Of a stretch of 7,993 nt of DNA, positions 1 through 6,711 are shown piece by piece (position 1 is the first letter of the stretch; each line of letters begins with the position of its first letter). The translations under genes and the position numbers were made by a program. Under the pieces are notes generated by a model. It saw only the letters and a list, made by a program, of their open reading frames with translations, was not told the origin of the DNA and made no database searches. The stretch comes from JBFJWU01 sp041623475 [NCBI: bacterium]. Its GTDB lineage: Bacteria > J088. The DNA lies in assembly GCA_041623475.1 (NCBI GenBank), contig JBFJWU010000143.1:1-7993 (forward strand), read 5' to 3'.

Positions 1-77
1 AAGCTGTCGCCCGGCAACTGATGGCAGTGATTGGTGCGTTCGCCGGGCTCGAAACGACGGCAGGTGCCCCGACTTGA
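1..77 (+). CDS. Possible 3' end of an unidentified gene (partial)
   Basis: The frame that begins at base 3 is open from the window edge to a TGA at 75-77 and encodes 24 residues, ending ARQLMAVIGAFAGLETTAGAPT. The peptide has a helical, alanine-rich look and its codons resemble those of the neighbouring genes, so it may be the C-terminus of a protein whose body lies left of the window. It would converge on the hydroxylase gene with only 22 bases between the two stop codons. GCCCCG at 66-71 can pair with CGGGGC at 89-94 or 95-100, but no T-tract follows, so I do not call a terminator. With so few codons the reading frame could be chance, and no family can be named. Confidence 0.3.
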   Translation, partial: AVARQLMAVIGAFAGLETTAGAPT

Positions 78-99
78 TGCACCGTGCGCGGGGCCGGGG

Positions 100-963
100 C
101 TAGGTCGTGGCGCTTGACGTGTCGACACGGCCCCTGGAGCGCACAGGCGTGGCCGACTTGATCGACTGGTCGAACGGGCTTTTTAATTGATAGAGCACGT
201 TGTCTGCGTGGATCGGATCCATGATGTCCAGGCCAAAGTTGACCTTGCGGGGATCGTCGACGACAAGCGTCCCAAAAAGCCGATCCCAGAACGAGAAGAT
301 GTTACCGTAGTTCGTGTCGGTCCATGGCAGTTCGTCGTGATGGTGGAACTTGTGCATATTTGGTGTGATCAGGACCAGGCCAATTGTTCGGTCAACCCAC
401 ATTGGATAGACGAAGTTTGCGTGGCTGGTATAGCCGAACAGCAATGTCGCCATGCGATAAAAGATGTAGTACGAGGCGGGGGCACCGCAGGCCAGCAGGG
501 TCACCCCTGACAACACTTCGCGAACAACGTAGTCCACCGGATGGTGACGGGTCGCGGTAGTCGCATCAACGGCGGTGTCGCTGTGGTGGACGCGATGGAA
601 TCGGAACAGCAGCGGGATATTGTGCAGGCAGTAATGGGCAACGTATTGGGCCATCAGGTCGAGTAGAGCGAATGTCACCAGTAGCTCAGCCCATACCGGC
701 CATTCGATCATGTGCAGCAGTCCGAATTGAGCCTCGCTGGTCCATAACGCGATAAATACGATGGCGGGGTGAAGCAGGACATTAATTGCTGACGACATCC
801 CCAGATACACAAAATTGGTACCGGCGTGACGCCATTTCCGGTACGTGAAGTTTCGCAATGGAATGGCAAATTCAAGCGCCCAGCACAGGAACAGGACTGC
901 GGTCAGCCAGAGCCCCTTTTGCCAGAGTTCAAGGCCGTCAAAAAATGCCAGGAATGTGTCCAT
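100..963 (-). CDS. Fatty acid hydroxylase / sterol desaturase family membrane protein
   Basis: This encodes a 287-residue integral membrane di-iron oxygenase-type protein of the fatty acid hydroxylase superfamily (sterol desaturase, C-4 methyl oxidase, carotene hydroxylase and alkylglycerol monooxygenase relatives). Such enzymes use O2 to hydroxylate or desaturate lipids at the membrane. The diagnostic histidine clusters are present: HYCLH at residues 110-114, HRVHH at 123-127, HH at 140-141, and MHKFHH at 203-208. Hydrophobic segments lie near 17-38, 50-73, 88-109 and 147-175, matching the usual topology that places the histidines on the cytoplasmic face. The ATG at 963 is chosen because GGAGG lies 8 bases upstream. 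A longer frame to 1053 would run through the promoter found at 1009-1037. The gene is divergent from a P450, which suggests a shared lipophilic substrate; the substrate itself is unknown. The family call is firm and the specific reaction is not. Confidence 0.93.
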   Translation of the reverse strand: MDTFLAFFDGLELWQKGLWLTAVLFLCWALEFAIPLRNFTYRKWRHAGTNFVYLGMSSAINVLLHPAIVFIALWTSEAQFGLLHMIEWPVWAELLVTFALLDLMAQYVAHYCLHNIPLLFRFHRVHHSDTAVDATTATRHHPVDYVVREVLSGVTLLACGAPASYYIFYRMATLLFGYTSHANFVYPMWVDRTIGLVLITPNMHKFHHHDELPWTDTNYGNIFSFWDRLFGTLVVDDPRKVNFGLDIMDPIHADNVLYQLKSPFDQSIKSATPVRSRGRVDTSSATT

Positions 964-971
964 CGTCGCCG

Positions 972-976
972 CCTCC
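972..976 (-). promoter_or_regulatory. Ribosome binding site of the hydroxylase gene
   Basis: GGAGG on the minus strand stands 8 bases before the ATG at 963-961. It is the strongest Shine-Dalgarno in the left half of the window and decides the start against the longer open frame beginning at 1053. Confidence 0.8.
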
Positions 977-986
977 AAAAATAAAT

Positions 987-1004
987 AGGAAATCGTAATT
1001 TCCT
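987..1004. promoter_or_regulatory. Perfect inverted repeat over the hydroxylase transcription start
   Basis: AGGAAAT-CGTA-ATTTCCT is a perfect dyad with 7-bp arms and a 4-base centre. It lies directly downstream of the -10 box at 1009-1014, so it spans the predicted transcription start (about 1002). That is a classic place for a repressor operator. As RNA it could also fold as a small hairpin at the 5' end of the hydroxylase leader. The binding protein is not identifiable and no regulator gene is in the window. Confidence 0.5.
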
Positions 1005-1008
1005 GAAT

Positions 1009-1037
1009 AGGATAGGGTGGTTTCTGGAAACTGTCAA
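1009..1037 (-). promoter_or_regulatory. Sigma-70 type promoter of the hydroxylase gene
   Basis: On the minus strand the consensus -35 TTGACA (1037-1032) is followed after exactly 17 bases by the -10 TATCCT (1014-1009). Transcription should begin near 1002, giving a leader of about 40 bases before the ATG at 963. This is the best promoter visible in the window. The dyads at 1020-1031 and 987-1004 suggest that it is repressible. Confidence 0.75.
1020..1031. promoter_or_regulatory. Short dyad in the spacer of the hydroxylase promoter
   Basis: GTTTC-TG-GAAAC has 5-bp arms and a 2-base centre, and sits entirely between the -35 and -10 boxes of the promoter at 1009-1037. A protein bound here would compete directly with RNA polymerase. 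Its TTTC/GAAA core partly resembles the arms of the dyad at 987-1004, so one regulator might bind both. A 5-bp dyad can also occur by chance. Confidence 0.3.
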
Positions 1038-1113
1038 GCGACCGGATGACCACTGCTGAGGCGCCTCACATACAGATGTTGAGGACCCGGGTTCCGGTGC
1101 CACAGATAGTCCA

Positions 1114-1144
1114 TTGGACGGCTCGTTTGATTTTCCGATATCAT
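1114..1144 (+). promoter_or_regulatory. Weak candidate promoter of the P450 operon
   Basis: TTGGAC at 1114-1119 and TATCAT at 1139-1144 resemble -35 and -10 boxes separated by 19 bases, longer than ideal. Transcription would start near 1151, about 26 bases before the P450 start. Nothing better is visible between 1054 and 1176, so the operon may depend on an activator or an alternative sigma factor. This is a tentative assignment. Confidence 0.2.
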
Positions 1145-1159
1145 TTGATCAGCGACTTT

Positions 1160-1171
1160 AACCGATCGGTT
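1160..1171. promoter_or_regulatory. Perfect 12-bp palindrome just before the P450 start, operator-like
   Basis: AACCGATCGGTT reads the same on both strands. With one mismatched pair the symmetry extends outward by two more base pairs (TTT on the left, GAA on the right). It ends 5 bases before the TTG start of the P450 gene, where a ribosome binding site would be expected. ACC...GGT palindromes of this kind are typical of TetR-family operators, and TetR regulators commonly control P450 genes; that link is inference. Bound protein could block transcript elongation from a promoter upstream. Confidence 0.5.
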
Positions 1172-1176
1172 GAAAA

Positions 1177-2526
1177 TTGCCTGAATCCACGTCCCAGACA
1201 GAAATCGCGCCTGCGCCACCGGCTCCCCGTGCCAAAGTGCCCCCCGTGGTAGGAGTGATTCACGGCTTCTTCACAGATGTCCTGGGTACGCTGGAAAAAC
1301 TGTACGAAGACAACGGGCCGGTTTTCCAGGCGACCAGCCTGGGGTTGAATATTCACTTCCTGCTGGGGGCGGACGCTGTCGAGACGGTCCTGATGAACCG
1401 GGAGGGGGTCTTTTCCAGCAAGCTGGGCTGGCAGCCTTTTATCGATCAGGTGTTCCCCGGCGCGATCATGGCAATGGATGGTGACGAGCACCGATACCAG
1501 CGCCGCATCATGCAAAGCGCCTTTGGCAAAGATGAGTTGCGGAACTACCTGGTCGAAATGAATCCGACCATCGATGCCGGTTTGGACCAATGGGCGGGGC
1601 ATGCCGTTGATGGACAGCTGAAAATCTTTCCGGCGATCAAGAAGCTGACCCTGGATATCGCCACATCGGCATTTGTCGGTGTCGAAATCAACAGAAAGTC
1701 GGATGCAATGAACGACGCATTTGTTGATGCGGTAGAAGCGGCCCTGGCGTTAATTCGCTGGCCGATTCCGCCGTTCAAGATGTGGCGCGGGGTACGTGGC
1801 CGCAAGCTGTTGTTGCGGGAATACGGCGACTTGCTGCCCGCCAAAAAACGGGAGCGTCTGCCAGACCTGTTCAGCCAGCTGTGCCACGCCACGTCGGAAG
1901 ACGGCGAACAGTATACGGATGCCGAAATCGTCGATCACATGATTTTTCTGATGATGGCTGCCCACGATACGTCTACGAGCACGTTGAACACCATGATTTT
2001 CAACCTGGCCCGATACCCTGAGTGGCAGGATCGACTGCGCGAAGATGCAGTCGCCATCGGCAAGCCGATGCTGGAGTACGACGACCTGAAGCAGACCGAG
2101 CGAACAACCTGGGTAATGAAGGAGTCCCTGCGAATGATTCCACCCCTGACCTCGATGCCGAGGATGGCCGTTCGTGATTTTGAGGTTTCGGGGTATCGTA
2201 TTCCCAAGGATTCGCTGATCGGAATTTATCCCATCCACACCCACCATATGCCTGAATATTGGACCAACCCGCACAAATTTGATCCTGAACGATTTTCTGA
2301 TGAACGGCGAGAGGACCTGTCCCACAAGTACGCGTGGACACCGTTTGGTGGGGGAATGCACAAGTGTATTGGCCAGCACTTCGGGCAGATGGAGATCCGG
2401 GCTGTCATGCATCAACTGTTGTTAAAGTATCGCTGGACCGTCCCCGAAGGGTACGAACTGCCGTACCAGATGGTTCCAATCGCCAAGCCCAAAGACGGCT
2501 TGCCGGTAACGATTGAATCGATCTAG
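1177..2526 (+). CDS. Cytochrome P450
   Basis: This encodes a soluble bacterial cytochrome P450 of 449 residues, a heme-thiolate monooxygenase that needs separate electron donors; no ferredoxin or reductase gene is in the window. The family signatures appear in order: proline-rich N-terminus (14-24), I-helix oxygen-binding AAHDTS at 261-266, K-helix E316-x-x-R319, PERF at 370-373, and the heme loop FGGGMHKCIG at 390-399 with C397 as the iron ligand. There is no signal peptide or N-terminal anchor. The FGGGxHxCIG loop and a C-terminal PKDGLPV resemble the CYP51/CYP120/CYP136-like group from memory, so a sterol, terpenoid or fatty acid substrate is possible but unproven. The start is TTG at 1177: an in-frame TGA lies two codons upstream, and the first in-frame ATG (codon 73) would remove conserved sequence. 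No Shine-Dalgarno is visible before it. It is followed closely by an esterase gene. Confidence 0.95.
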   Translation: MPESTSQTEIAPAPPAPRAKVPPVVGVIHGFFTDVLGTLEKLYEDNGPVFQATSLGLNIHFLLGADAVETVLMNREGVFSSKLGWQPFIDQVFPGAIMAMDGDEHRYQRRIMQSAFGKDELRNYLVEMNPTIDAGLDQWAGHAVDGQLKIFPAIKKLTLDIATSAFVGVEINRKSDAMNDAFVDAVEAALALIRWPIPPFKMWRGVRGRKLLLREYGDLLPAKKRERLPDLFSQLCHATSEDGEQYTDAEIVDHMIFLMMAAHDTSTSTLNTMIFNLARYPEWQDRLREDAVAIGKPMLEYDDLKQTERTTWVMKESLRMIPPLTSMPRMAVRDFEVSGYRIPKDSLIGIYPIHTHHMPEYWTNPHKFDPERFSDERREDLSHKYAWTPFGGGMHKCIGQHFGQMEIRAVMHQLLLKYRWTVPEGYELPYQMVPIAKPKDGLPVTIESI

Positions 2527-2530
2527 GAAG
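2525..2530 (+). promoter_or_regulatory. Ribosome binding site that fixes the hydrolase start
   Basis: AGGAAG overlaps the P450 stop codon TAG (2524-2526) and lies 6 bases before the TTG at 2537. It favours that TTG over an earlier in-frame TTG at 2513, which has no such motif. The overlap of stop codon and ribosome binding site suggests translational coupling of the two genes. Confidence 0.6.
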
Positions 2531-2536
2531 ACCAGT

Positions 2537-3502
2537 TTGTTCGGAAAATCCAGCACGCGTCCGGACCGGGCCAACTCACAAATTCCCGATGAGATCGCCC
2601 GCGCTATTCGCTGGATTCCGCGTTTTTCCCTGCGCCCTTCCATGTTGCGAGTTGCCCGACCACTGATTTCAGCGTTGGTCCCGCGGGCCAACCTGCACGA
2701 TGTCGAGGTTCTCGAAATTGCTGAAGACGGGATTCGGATGCGGATCCTGAGGCCGGCAGGGCGGCCGGCACAGGGCCTGATGATGTGGATCCACGGCGGT
2801 GGATTGATCGTCGGCAGACCGTCAGACAATGACGGCCGGTGCGCGGACATGGTGCGCGCCCTTGGGGTTGCCATTGTCCTCCCATATTACCGCCTGGCGC
2901 CGGAGCATCCATTCCCGGCCGGCCTTGATGACTGTATCCACGTGTGGGACTGGTTGCAGGTCAACCATGGCAGAACAGGCGTGCCAAGCCCGACCGCAGC
3001 TATCGGTGGCGAAAGCGCGGGGGGCGGGCTGGCTGCGGCGGTTTCGCAAAAGCTGAGGGATCGCGGTGGACAACAACCGGTTTGCCAGAACCTGGTTTAC
3101 CCGATGCTGGACGATCGGACCGCTGCCCGACGACAGCTGGACAAGGATCGTCATTTGGTCTGGAATAATCGCAGCAACTGTACCGGTTGGTCGAGCTATC
3201 TGGGGAACGCCCCGGGAGCAGCGTCTACGCTACCGTATTCAGTGCCGGCCCGGTGCGCTGACCTGGCCGGATTGCCGCCAGCATGGATCGGCGTCGGCGA
3301 TCAGGACTTGTTCTGGGAAGAGGACCGGGAATATGCTCGCCGCCTGAACGAGGCCGGGGTTGAATGCGAACTGCACGAAGTCAACGGTGGGTATCACGGA
3401 TTTGACATCCTGGCCTACGGGTCCAGCCTGGCGGAATTGTTTCGGCAGCGTCAATTCGCTTTCCTGGCCCGCCATCTGAGAATTGAGTTCGAGGCGAATT
3501 AG
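2537..3502 (+). CDS. Alpha/beta hydrolase, HSL (hormone-sensitive lipase) family esterase
   Basis: This encodes a 321-residue esterase/lipase of the bacterial HSL group (family IV), expected to be a cytoplasmic serine hydrolase of carboxylic esters. Counting from the TTG at 2537, the oxyanion-hole HGGG is at 86-89, YRLAPEHPFPAG at 118-129, the nucleophile elbow GESAGG places Ser160, the acid loop DLFWEED suggests Asp257, and GGYHGFD supplies His287. The triad is therefore complete. The N-terminal 50 residues form the usual helical cap; no signal peptide is seen. A longer 329-residue version from the TTG at 2513 would overlap the P450 by 14 bases but lacks a ribosome binding site. The gene lies 10 bases after the P450 and is probably in the same transcript, which points to hydrolysis of an ester or lactone substrate or product of the oxidation steps. 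The family is certain and the substrate unknown. Confidence 0.93.
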   Translation: MFGKSSTRPDRANSQIPDEIARAIRWIPRFSLRPSMLRVARPLISALVPRANLHDVEVLEIAEDGIRMRILRPAGRPAQGLMMWIHGGGLIVGRPSDNDGRCADMVRALGVAIVLPYYRLAPEHPFPAGLDDCIHVWDWLQVNHGRTGVPSPTAAIGGESAGGGLAAAVSQKLRDRGGQQPVCQNLVYPMLDDRTAARRQLDKDRHLVWNNRSNCTGWSSYLGNAPGAASTLPYSVPARCADLAGLPPAWIGVGDQDLFWEEDREYARRLNEAGVECELHEVNGGYHGFDILAYGSSLAELFRQRQFAFLARHLRIEFEAN

Positions 3503-3572
3503 CAAGTAATTTTTCTGTAGATTCAGAGCATACTGACCGGACGTGCAATGGGCAATGCGGTTCTGACACAAT

Positions 3573-3596
3573 ATCGGAATGCTGCCCGTTTCCGAT
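3573..3596. promoter_or_regulatory. Inverted repeat upstream of the histidine kinase gene
   Basis: ATCGGAA and TTCCGAT form perfect 7-bp arms around a 10-base centre. The dyad lies in the gap between the hydrolase stop (3502) and the kinase gene. It could be a dimeric regulator site or an RNA stem-loop ending the P450-hydrolase transcript. No T-run follows, so it is not an ordinary intrinsic terminator. The rest of the gap (3503-3741) shows no convincing promoter or gene. Confidence 0.35.
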
Positions 3597-3741
3597 TCGC
3601 TGTCGCTGCCACAGATGTCTGCCTGTCCTCGACGCCTGTGTGCATATGTCAGGACTGTCCGGAGACGTCATTGACCAAGACGTTGCCTGCTGCGTCCCTG
3701 CTGGATCCTGGGCCCTTGGACGAGAATTTCGAGCATCGTCG

Positions 3742-5346
3742 GTGACTAAGACACCGGCCCCCGAATATTCTCTTCGAAACAACCCCGAGGTCCGTCGTCT
3801 GACGGAGCTGGTCAGGCGAATGTCAGCAGGATTAGCCGTTATTACGCTGGGACTGGCCGGGGCACGGGCCCTCGAGACCGGAGCCATCGACAGCCTGGTA
3901 ACCATCCTTGTCATAACAGGAATTGCATTGGTTGGCCTGCGAATTCTTGCCGGGGCCATCCTGCCCGCCGCAGTTTGTGGTGGACTTGTGCCGGCGTTAG
4001 GGTTGGCGGCATTGACTTCGATGGCATTTTTCGAGAACGGGATCCAGTCCGAGGCCATCGTCTGGATTCCCTTCGCGCCCCTGTTGGCTGCAATCGTGGC
4101 AGGCGCTGCCGGAGCAATAGCCTATGGTGTCGCGTCGATAGTCGTCCTGGGAATTATTTACTATTCAACGAGCGAAGCCCTGTTGCAGCAGATTATTACG
4201 CTGGGACTGAAACCCCAGTTGATGTTTGCGGCTGCCATCGGTGCGACAATTTTTGGGGCTATTATCGGGTACCTGTTTGAATCAGGACGAAAGGTCACTC
4301 AATATCGAATTGAGGATGTCATTCACAGGCAGCGCCAGATTCTGGAGCGGCTTCCGGATCTAATGCTGATAGTCCGGGAGGACGGGGAAATCCTGGAGCA
4401 GATTGATCCCCTTGACCATAACAGCTGGATGCGGTCGTGGGCGAAAGCGGCCGCCAGTTTGCATTCGCTGACAGGATTGGCCGCGGGGGCGATCGAGTCG
4501 TTGGTCGAATCGATTACAAAAGGTGTTGGGGCTGGAATGCACAGGCTTTCGGTGCAAGTTGGTAATCAGGCACGGCAGGTCGATGTCCACATAATGGAAC
4601 TTGACGGGGAACGTTGGTTGGTAGCAATCAGGGATTTGACAGAACAACTCAAGGCCGAGCGAATGCGAGAAGAATTTGTTGCCGTGGTTAGCCACGAGTT
4701 AAGAACCCCGCTCACTTCGATACGAGGCGCGTTGGGAATGCTGGCGAACGAGAATGTCCGAATGTCAAAAACCGAGACCGACACATTGGTCAGTGCTGCC
4801 GAGCGAAACTCAATTGCCCTGCAGACCATTGTCGATGACCTTCTGGATTTCCAGAAGCTTAGCCTTGGGCAGATGGCGATTTCTATTCAATCCGTATCCT
4901 TGCCGCCGTTTCTGTCAGACGTGAAGCAACAGTTCGGATTGTTGTCGAAATCCAGAAATGTCGACATTGAAGTTGTGTGCGCAGAAGGTCTGGTTTTAGA
5001 TGCCGATCCCGAGCGTCTTTCGCAGTTGGTTGGCAATCTCGTTTCAAACGCGATCAAGTTCTCGCCTGCGGACAGTACGGTTCGGATTATGGCGACAAGT
5101 GGTCCAGATATCGTCACGATTGCCGTGTCCGACATGGGGCCTGGAATCCCCGACGACCAGAAGGATCTTGTGTTTAACAAGTTTTTCCAGTTAGCTGGCC
5201 ACGAAACCAGAGGCAATTCAGGGACCGGCCTGGGATTGGCCATCGTGCAACAGATTGCTTTGCTTCATGGTGGGGCGGTGCGAGCCGAGGATGCCAATAA
5301 CGTGGGCAGCCAATTCGTCGTTGAATTGCCGAAATCGGCGGCCTGA
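3742..5346 (+). CDS. Membrane-bound sensor histidine kinase with PAS-like domain
   Basis: This is a hybrid-free sensor kinase of 534 residues. About six hydrophobic segments fill residues 28-180 (near 28-44, 50-69, 70-94, 105-122, 123-142 and 160-179); they match no sensor domain I can name. A PAS-like region spans about 191-301 (LPDLMLIVREDGEIL, then a strand ending VAIRDLTEQ). The HisKA motif SHELRTPLTS gives phospho-acceptor His318. The ATPase domain has N-box GNLVSNAIKFSP with Asn436, G1 DMGPGIP from Asp464, F-box FNKFFQ and G2 GTGLGLAIV at 494-502. All catalytic motifs are intact and no receiver domain follows. The start is uncertain: GTG at 3742 (weak GAG 8 bases upstream) puts a short charged stretch before the first membrane helix; GTG 3640 or ATG 3646 would add 32-34 residues that look non-conserved. 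No response regulator is adjacent, so the partner and signal are unknown. Confidence 0.92.
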   Translation: MTKTPAPEYSLRNNPEVRRLTELVRRMSAGLAVITLGLAGARALETGAIDSLVTILVITGIALVGLRILAGAILPAAVCGGLVPALGLAALTSMAFFENGIQSEAIVWIPFAPLLAAIVAGAAGAIAYGVASIVVLGIIYYSTSEALLQQIITLGLKPQLMFAAAIGATIFGAIIGYLFESGRKVTQYRIEDVIHRQRQILERLPDLMLIVREDGEILEQIDPLDHNSWMRSWAKAAASLHSLTGLAAGAIESLVESITKGVGAGMHRLSVQVGNQARQVDVHIMELDGERWLVAIRDLTEQLKAERMREEFVAVVSHELRTPLTSIRGALGMLANENVRMSKTETDTLVSAAERNSIALQTIVDDLLDFQKLSLGQMAISIQSVSLPPFLSDVKQQFGLLSKSRNVDIEVVCAEGLVLDADPERLSQLVGNLVSNAIKFSPADSTVRIMATSGPDIVTIAVSDMGPGIPDDQKDLVFNKFFQLAGHETRGNSGTGLGLAIVQQIALLHGGAVRAEDANNVGSQFVVELPKSAA

Positions 5347-5390
5347 TCATTGTCAATTGTCGTTTTCGGACCAGGTTTGTCGCCGTTCCG

Positions 5391-5414
5391 TGACCGCACG
5401 TTGTCTGGCGGTCA
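5391..5414. terminator. Stem-loop in the convergent gap between kinase and nhaA
   Basis: TGACCGC and GCGGTCA form a perfect 7-bp stem around a 10-base loop within the 108-bp gap between two convergent genes, where a bidirectional terminator is expected. No T-tract flanks it on either strand, so if it terminates transcription it would do so as a Rho-type or RNA-stabilising structure. It is weak as an intrinsic terminator. Confidence 0.25.
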
Positions 5415-5454
5415 GGATGCCTTTGACTGTCGCGAGCCTGTGACGGGTAATGCT

Positions 5455-6696
5455 TTAAGGTGTATTAACATTGCGTTCCGGAGCGCGAGAGTCGTTGCGG
5501 CCGGCTTCCGCTGCGGGTAAGGAAAACCATAACAATCCGTAGCCCATCAGGGCCGCAATTAGTGATCCGCCGAGAATGCCGATGCGGTTGTCTACACCCA
5601 ACGCACCGCCCGACTGACCGAATGCCAGGGAGGAAATGAACAGGCTCATCGTAAACCCGACTCCGCACAGGACGGAAACGCCATAAATATCGCGCCAGCC
5701 GGTTCGGTCCGGCAATTTTGCAAACCCCAGTTTCACTGTGATCGCAACCAGGCTCATAATCCCGACCTGGTTCCCCAGAATCAGCCCGAGTGTGATCCCG
5801 AGCGGCACTGGATGCATCAACATTTCCAGCGTCATCGTCTCAAAAGAGATCCCCGCGTTGGCAAAGGCAAAAATGGGCAGGATTGCAAATGCAACACTGG
5901 GGTGAAGGTCGTGTTCCAGCTGCTTGAGCGGGGACCGGCCATCTGCTGTCACGATTGGAATCGCAAACGCGGCCAGTACGCCGGCCAGAGTCGCGTGGAC
6001 ACCGGATTTCAGCATCGATACCCACAGGATCATCCCGACAAAGAAATAGGCGGCGATACTGGCGATACCGCGCCTGTTCATGAGGAACAGCCCAAGACCA
6101 GCCAGGGCCGCAACACCAAGGGCTGCCAGTGACAGATTAGAGGTGTAAAAGAGGGCGATAACTAGGATCGCGCCAAGGTCATCAAAGATCGCCAGCGTCA
6201 GCAGGAAAACCTTGAGTCCCCGGGGGACTCGATCCCCCAGCAGCGACAGGATTCCCAGCGCAAAGGCAATATCAGTTGCAACCGGAATCGCCCACCCGGA
6301 CATGGCGACGGGATCTCCGTGGTTCATCCAGGTGTAGATAAGTGCCGGAACGGCCATTCCACCGACTGCGCCAACTGCTGGAAGGACCACCTGGGATGGC
6401 GATGACAACTCGCCTTCAAGGATCTCACGTTTGATTTCGAGGCCGACAAGAAAGAAAAACACAGCCATCAGACCATCGTTGATCCAGAGCAACAACGGTT
6501 TGTCGATTGCAAAGGTACCGATCCGTACCTCGGCGTGGGTTGTCAGCAAAGCGTCGTACCATTCAGACCATGGCGAGTTGGCTGCGACAAGCGCCAGCAG
6601 CGTCGCACCGATCAGGACGATGCCGCCAGCGGCTTCCCAGTCCATGAATTCCCGGCAGTAGTCAATAAAACTGCGCTGTTCGCTGTTCTCGTTCAC
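5455..6696 (-). CDS. nhaA: Na+/H+ antiporter NhaA
   Basis: NhaA exchanges two external protons for one internal sodium ion across the inner membrane, removing Na+ and controlling pH under salt or alkaline stress. The 413-residue protein covers the whole family, being slightly longer than the 388-residue E. coli protein because of short N- and C-terminal extensions. Key residues are conserved: Asp142 in ATDIAFALG (E. coli D133), Asp172-Asp173 in FDDLGAI (D163/D164), Lys322 in the VKLGF helix (K300), and His234 in SGVHATLAGV (H225, pH response). The family's helix-rich pattern runs from about residue 22 to 392. The start is GTG at 6696, with GAGGGG 8 bases before it. It is the last gene of a three-gene run, 43 bases after the CBS-like gene, so it is probably co-transcribed with another antiporter. 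The stop is followed by a gap with a stem-loop. Confidence 0.97.
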   Translation of the reverse strand: MNENSEQRSFIDYCREFMDWEAAGGIVLIGATLLALVAANSPWSEWYDALLTTHAEVRIGTFAIDKPLLLWINDGLMAVFFFLVGLEIKREILEGELSSPSQVVLPAVGAVGGMAVPALIYTWMNHGDPVAMSGWAIPVATDIAFALGILSLLGDRVPRGLKVFLLTLAIFDDLGAILVIALFYTSNLSLAALGVAALAGLGLFLMNRRGIASIAAYFFVGMILWVSMLKSGVHATLAGVLAAFAIPIVTADGRSPLKQLEHDLHPSVAFAILPIFAFANAGISFETMTLEMLMHPVPLGITLGLILGNQVGIMSLVAITVKLGFAKLPDRTGWRDIYGVSVLCGVGFTMSLFISSLAFGQSGGALGVDNRIGILGGSLIAALMGYGLLWFSLPAAEAGRNDSRAPERNVNTP

Positions 6697-6704
6697 GTTC
6701 TAAT

Positions 6705-6710
6705 CCCCTC
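6705..6710 (-). promoter_or_regulatory. Ribosome binding site of nhaA
   Basis: GAGGGG on the minus strand is 8 bases before the GTG at 6696-6694 and supports that non-ATG start. Confidence 0.6.
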
Positions 6711-6711
6711 G

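Noticed and set aside
964-1053. N-terminal extension of the hydroxylase from a start at 1053 (30 extra residues)
   Set aside because: It would run through the -35, -10 and transcription start region; the ATG at 963 has GGAGG at ideal distance.
1081-1095. ACCCGGGT palindrome in the divergent region
   Set aside because: Only 8 bp, GC-rich and without extended symmetry; such sites are frequent by chance.
1750-2415. 221-codon open frame on the minus strand inside the P450 gene
   Set aside because: It is antisense to conserved P450 motifs, has no domain pattern or ribosome binding site, and is a codon-bias shadow.
2513-2536. Hydrolase start at TTG 2513, overlapping the P450 end by 14 bases
   Set aside because: No ribosome binding site; the TTG at 2537 has AGGAAG 6 bases upstream.
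3640-3741. Earlier kinase starts at GTG 3640 or ATG 3646
   Set aside because: No Shine-Dalgarno before either, and the added residues, with paired cysteines, do not look like a kinase N-terminus. This is a preference only; they cannot be excluded.
3548-3745. Possible small gene of 65 codons upstream of the kinase
   Set aside because: No ribosome binding site, it overlaps the dyad and the kinase start, and it has no family-like pattern.
3381-4058. 225-codon minus-strand open frame opposite the hydrolase end and kinase membrane region
   Set aside because: It crosses the gap between two real genes, has a low-complexity composition and shows no recognisable motif.
5347-5454. Intrinsic terminator in the convergent gap
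   Set aside because: The only clear stem-loop (5391-5414) lacks a T-tract on both strands, so only a low-confidence structure was listed.
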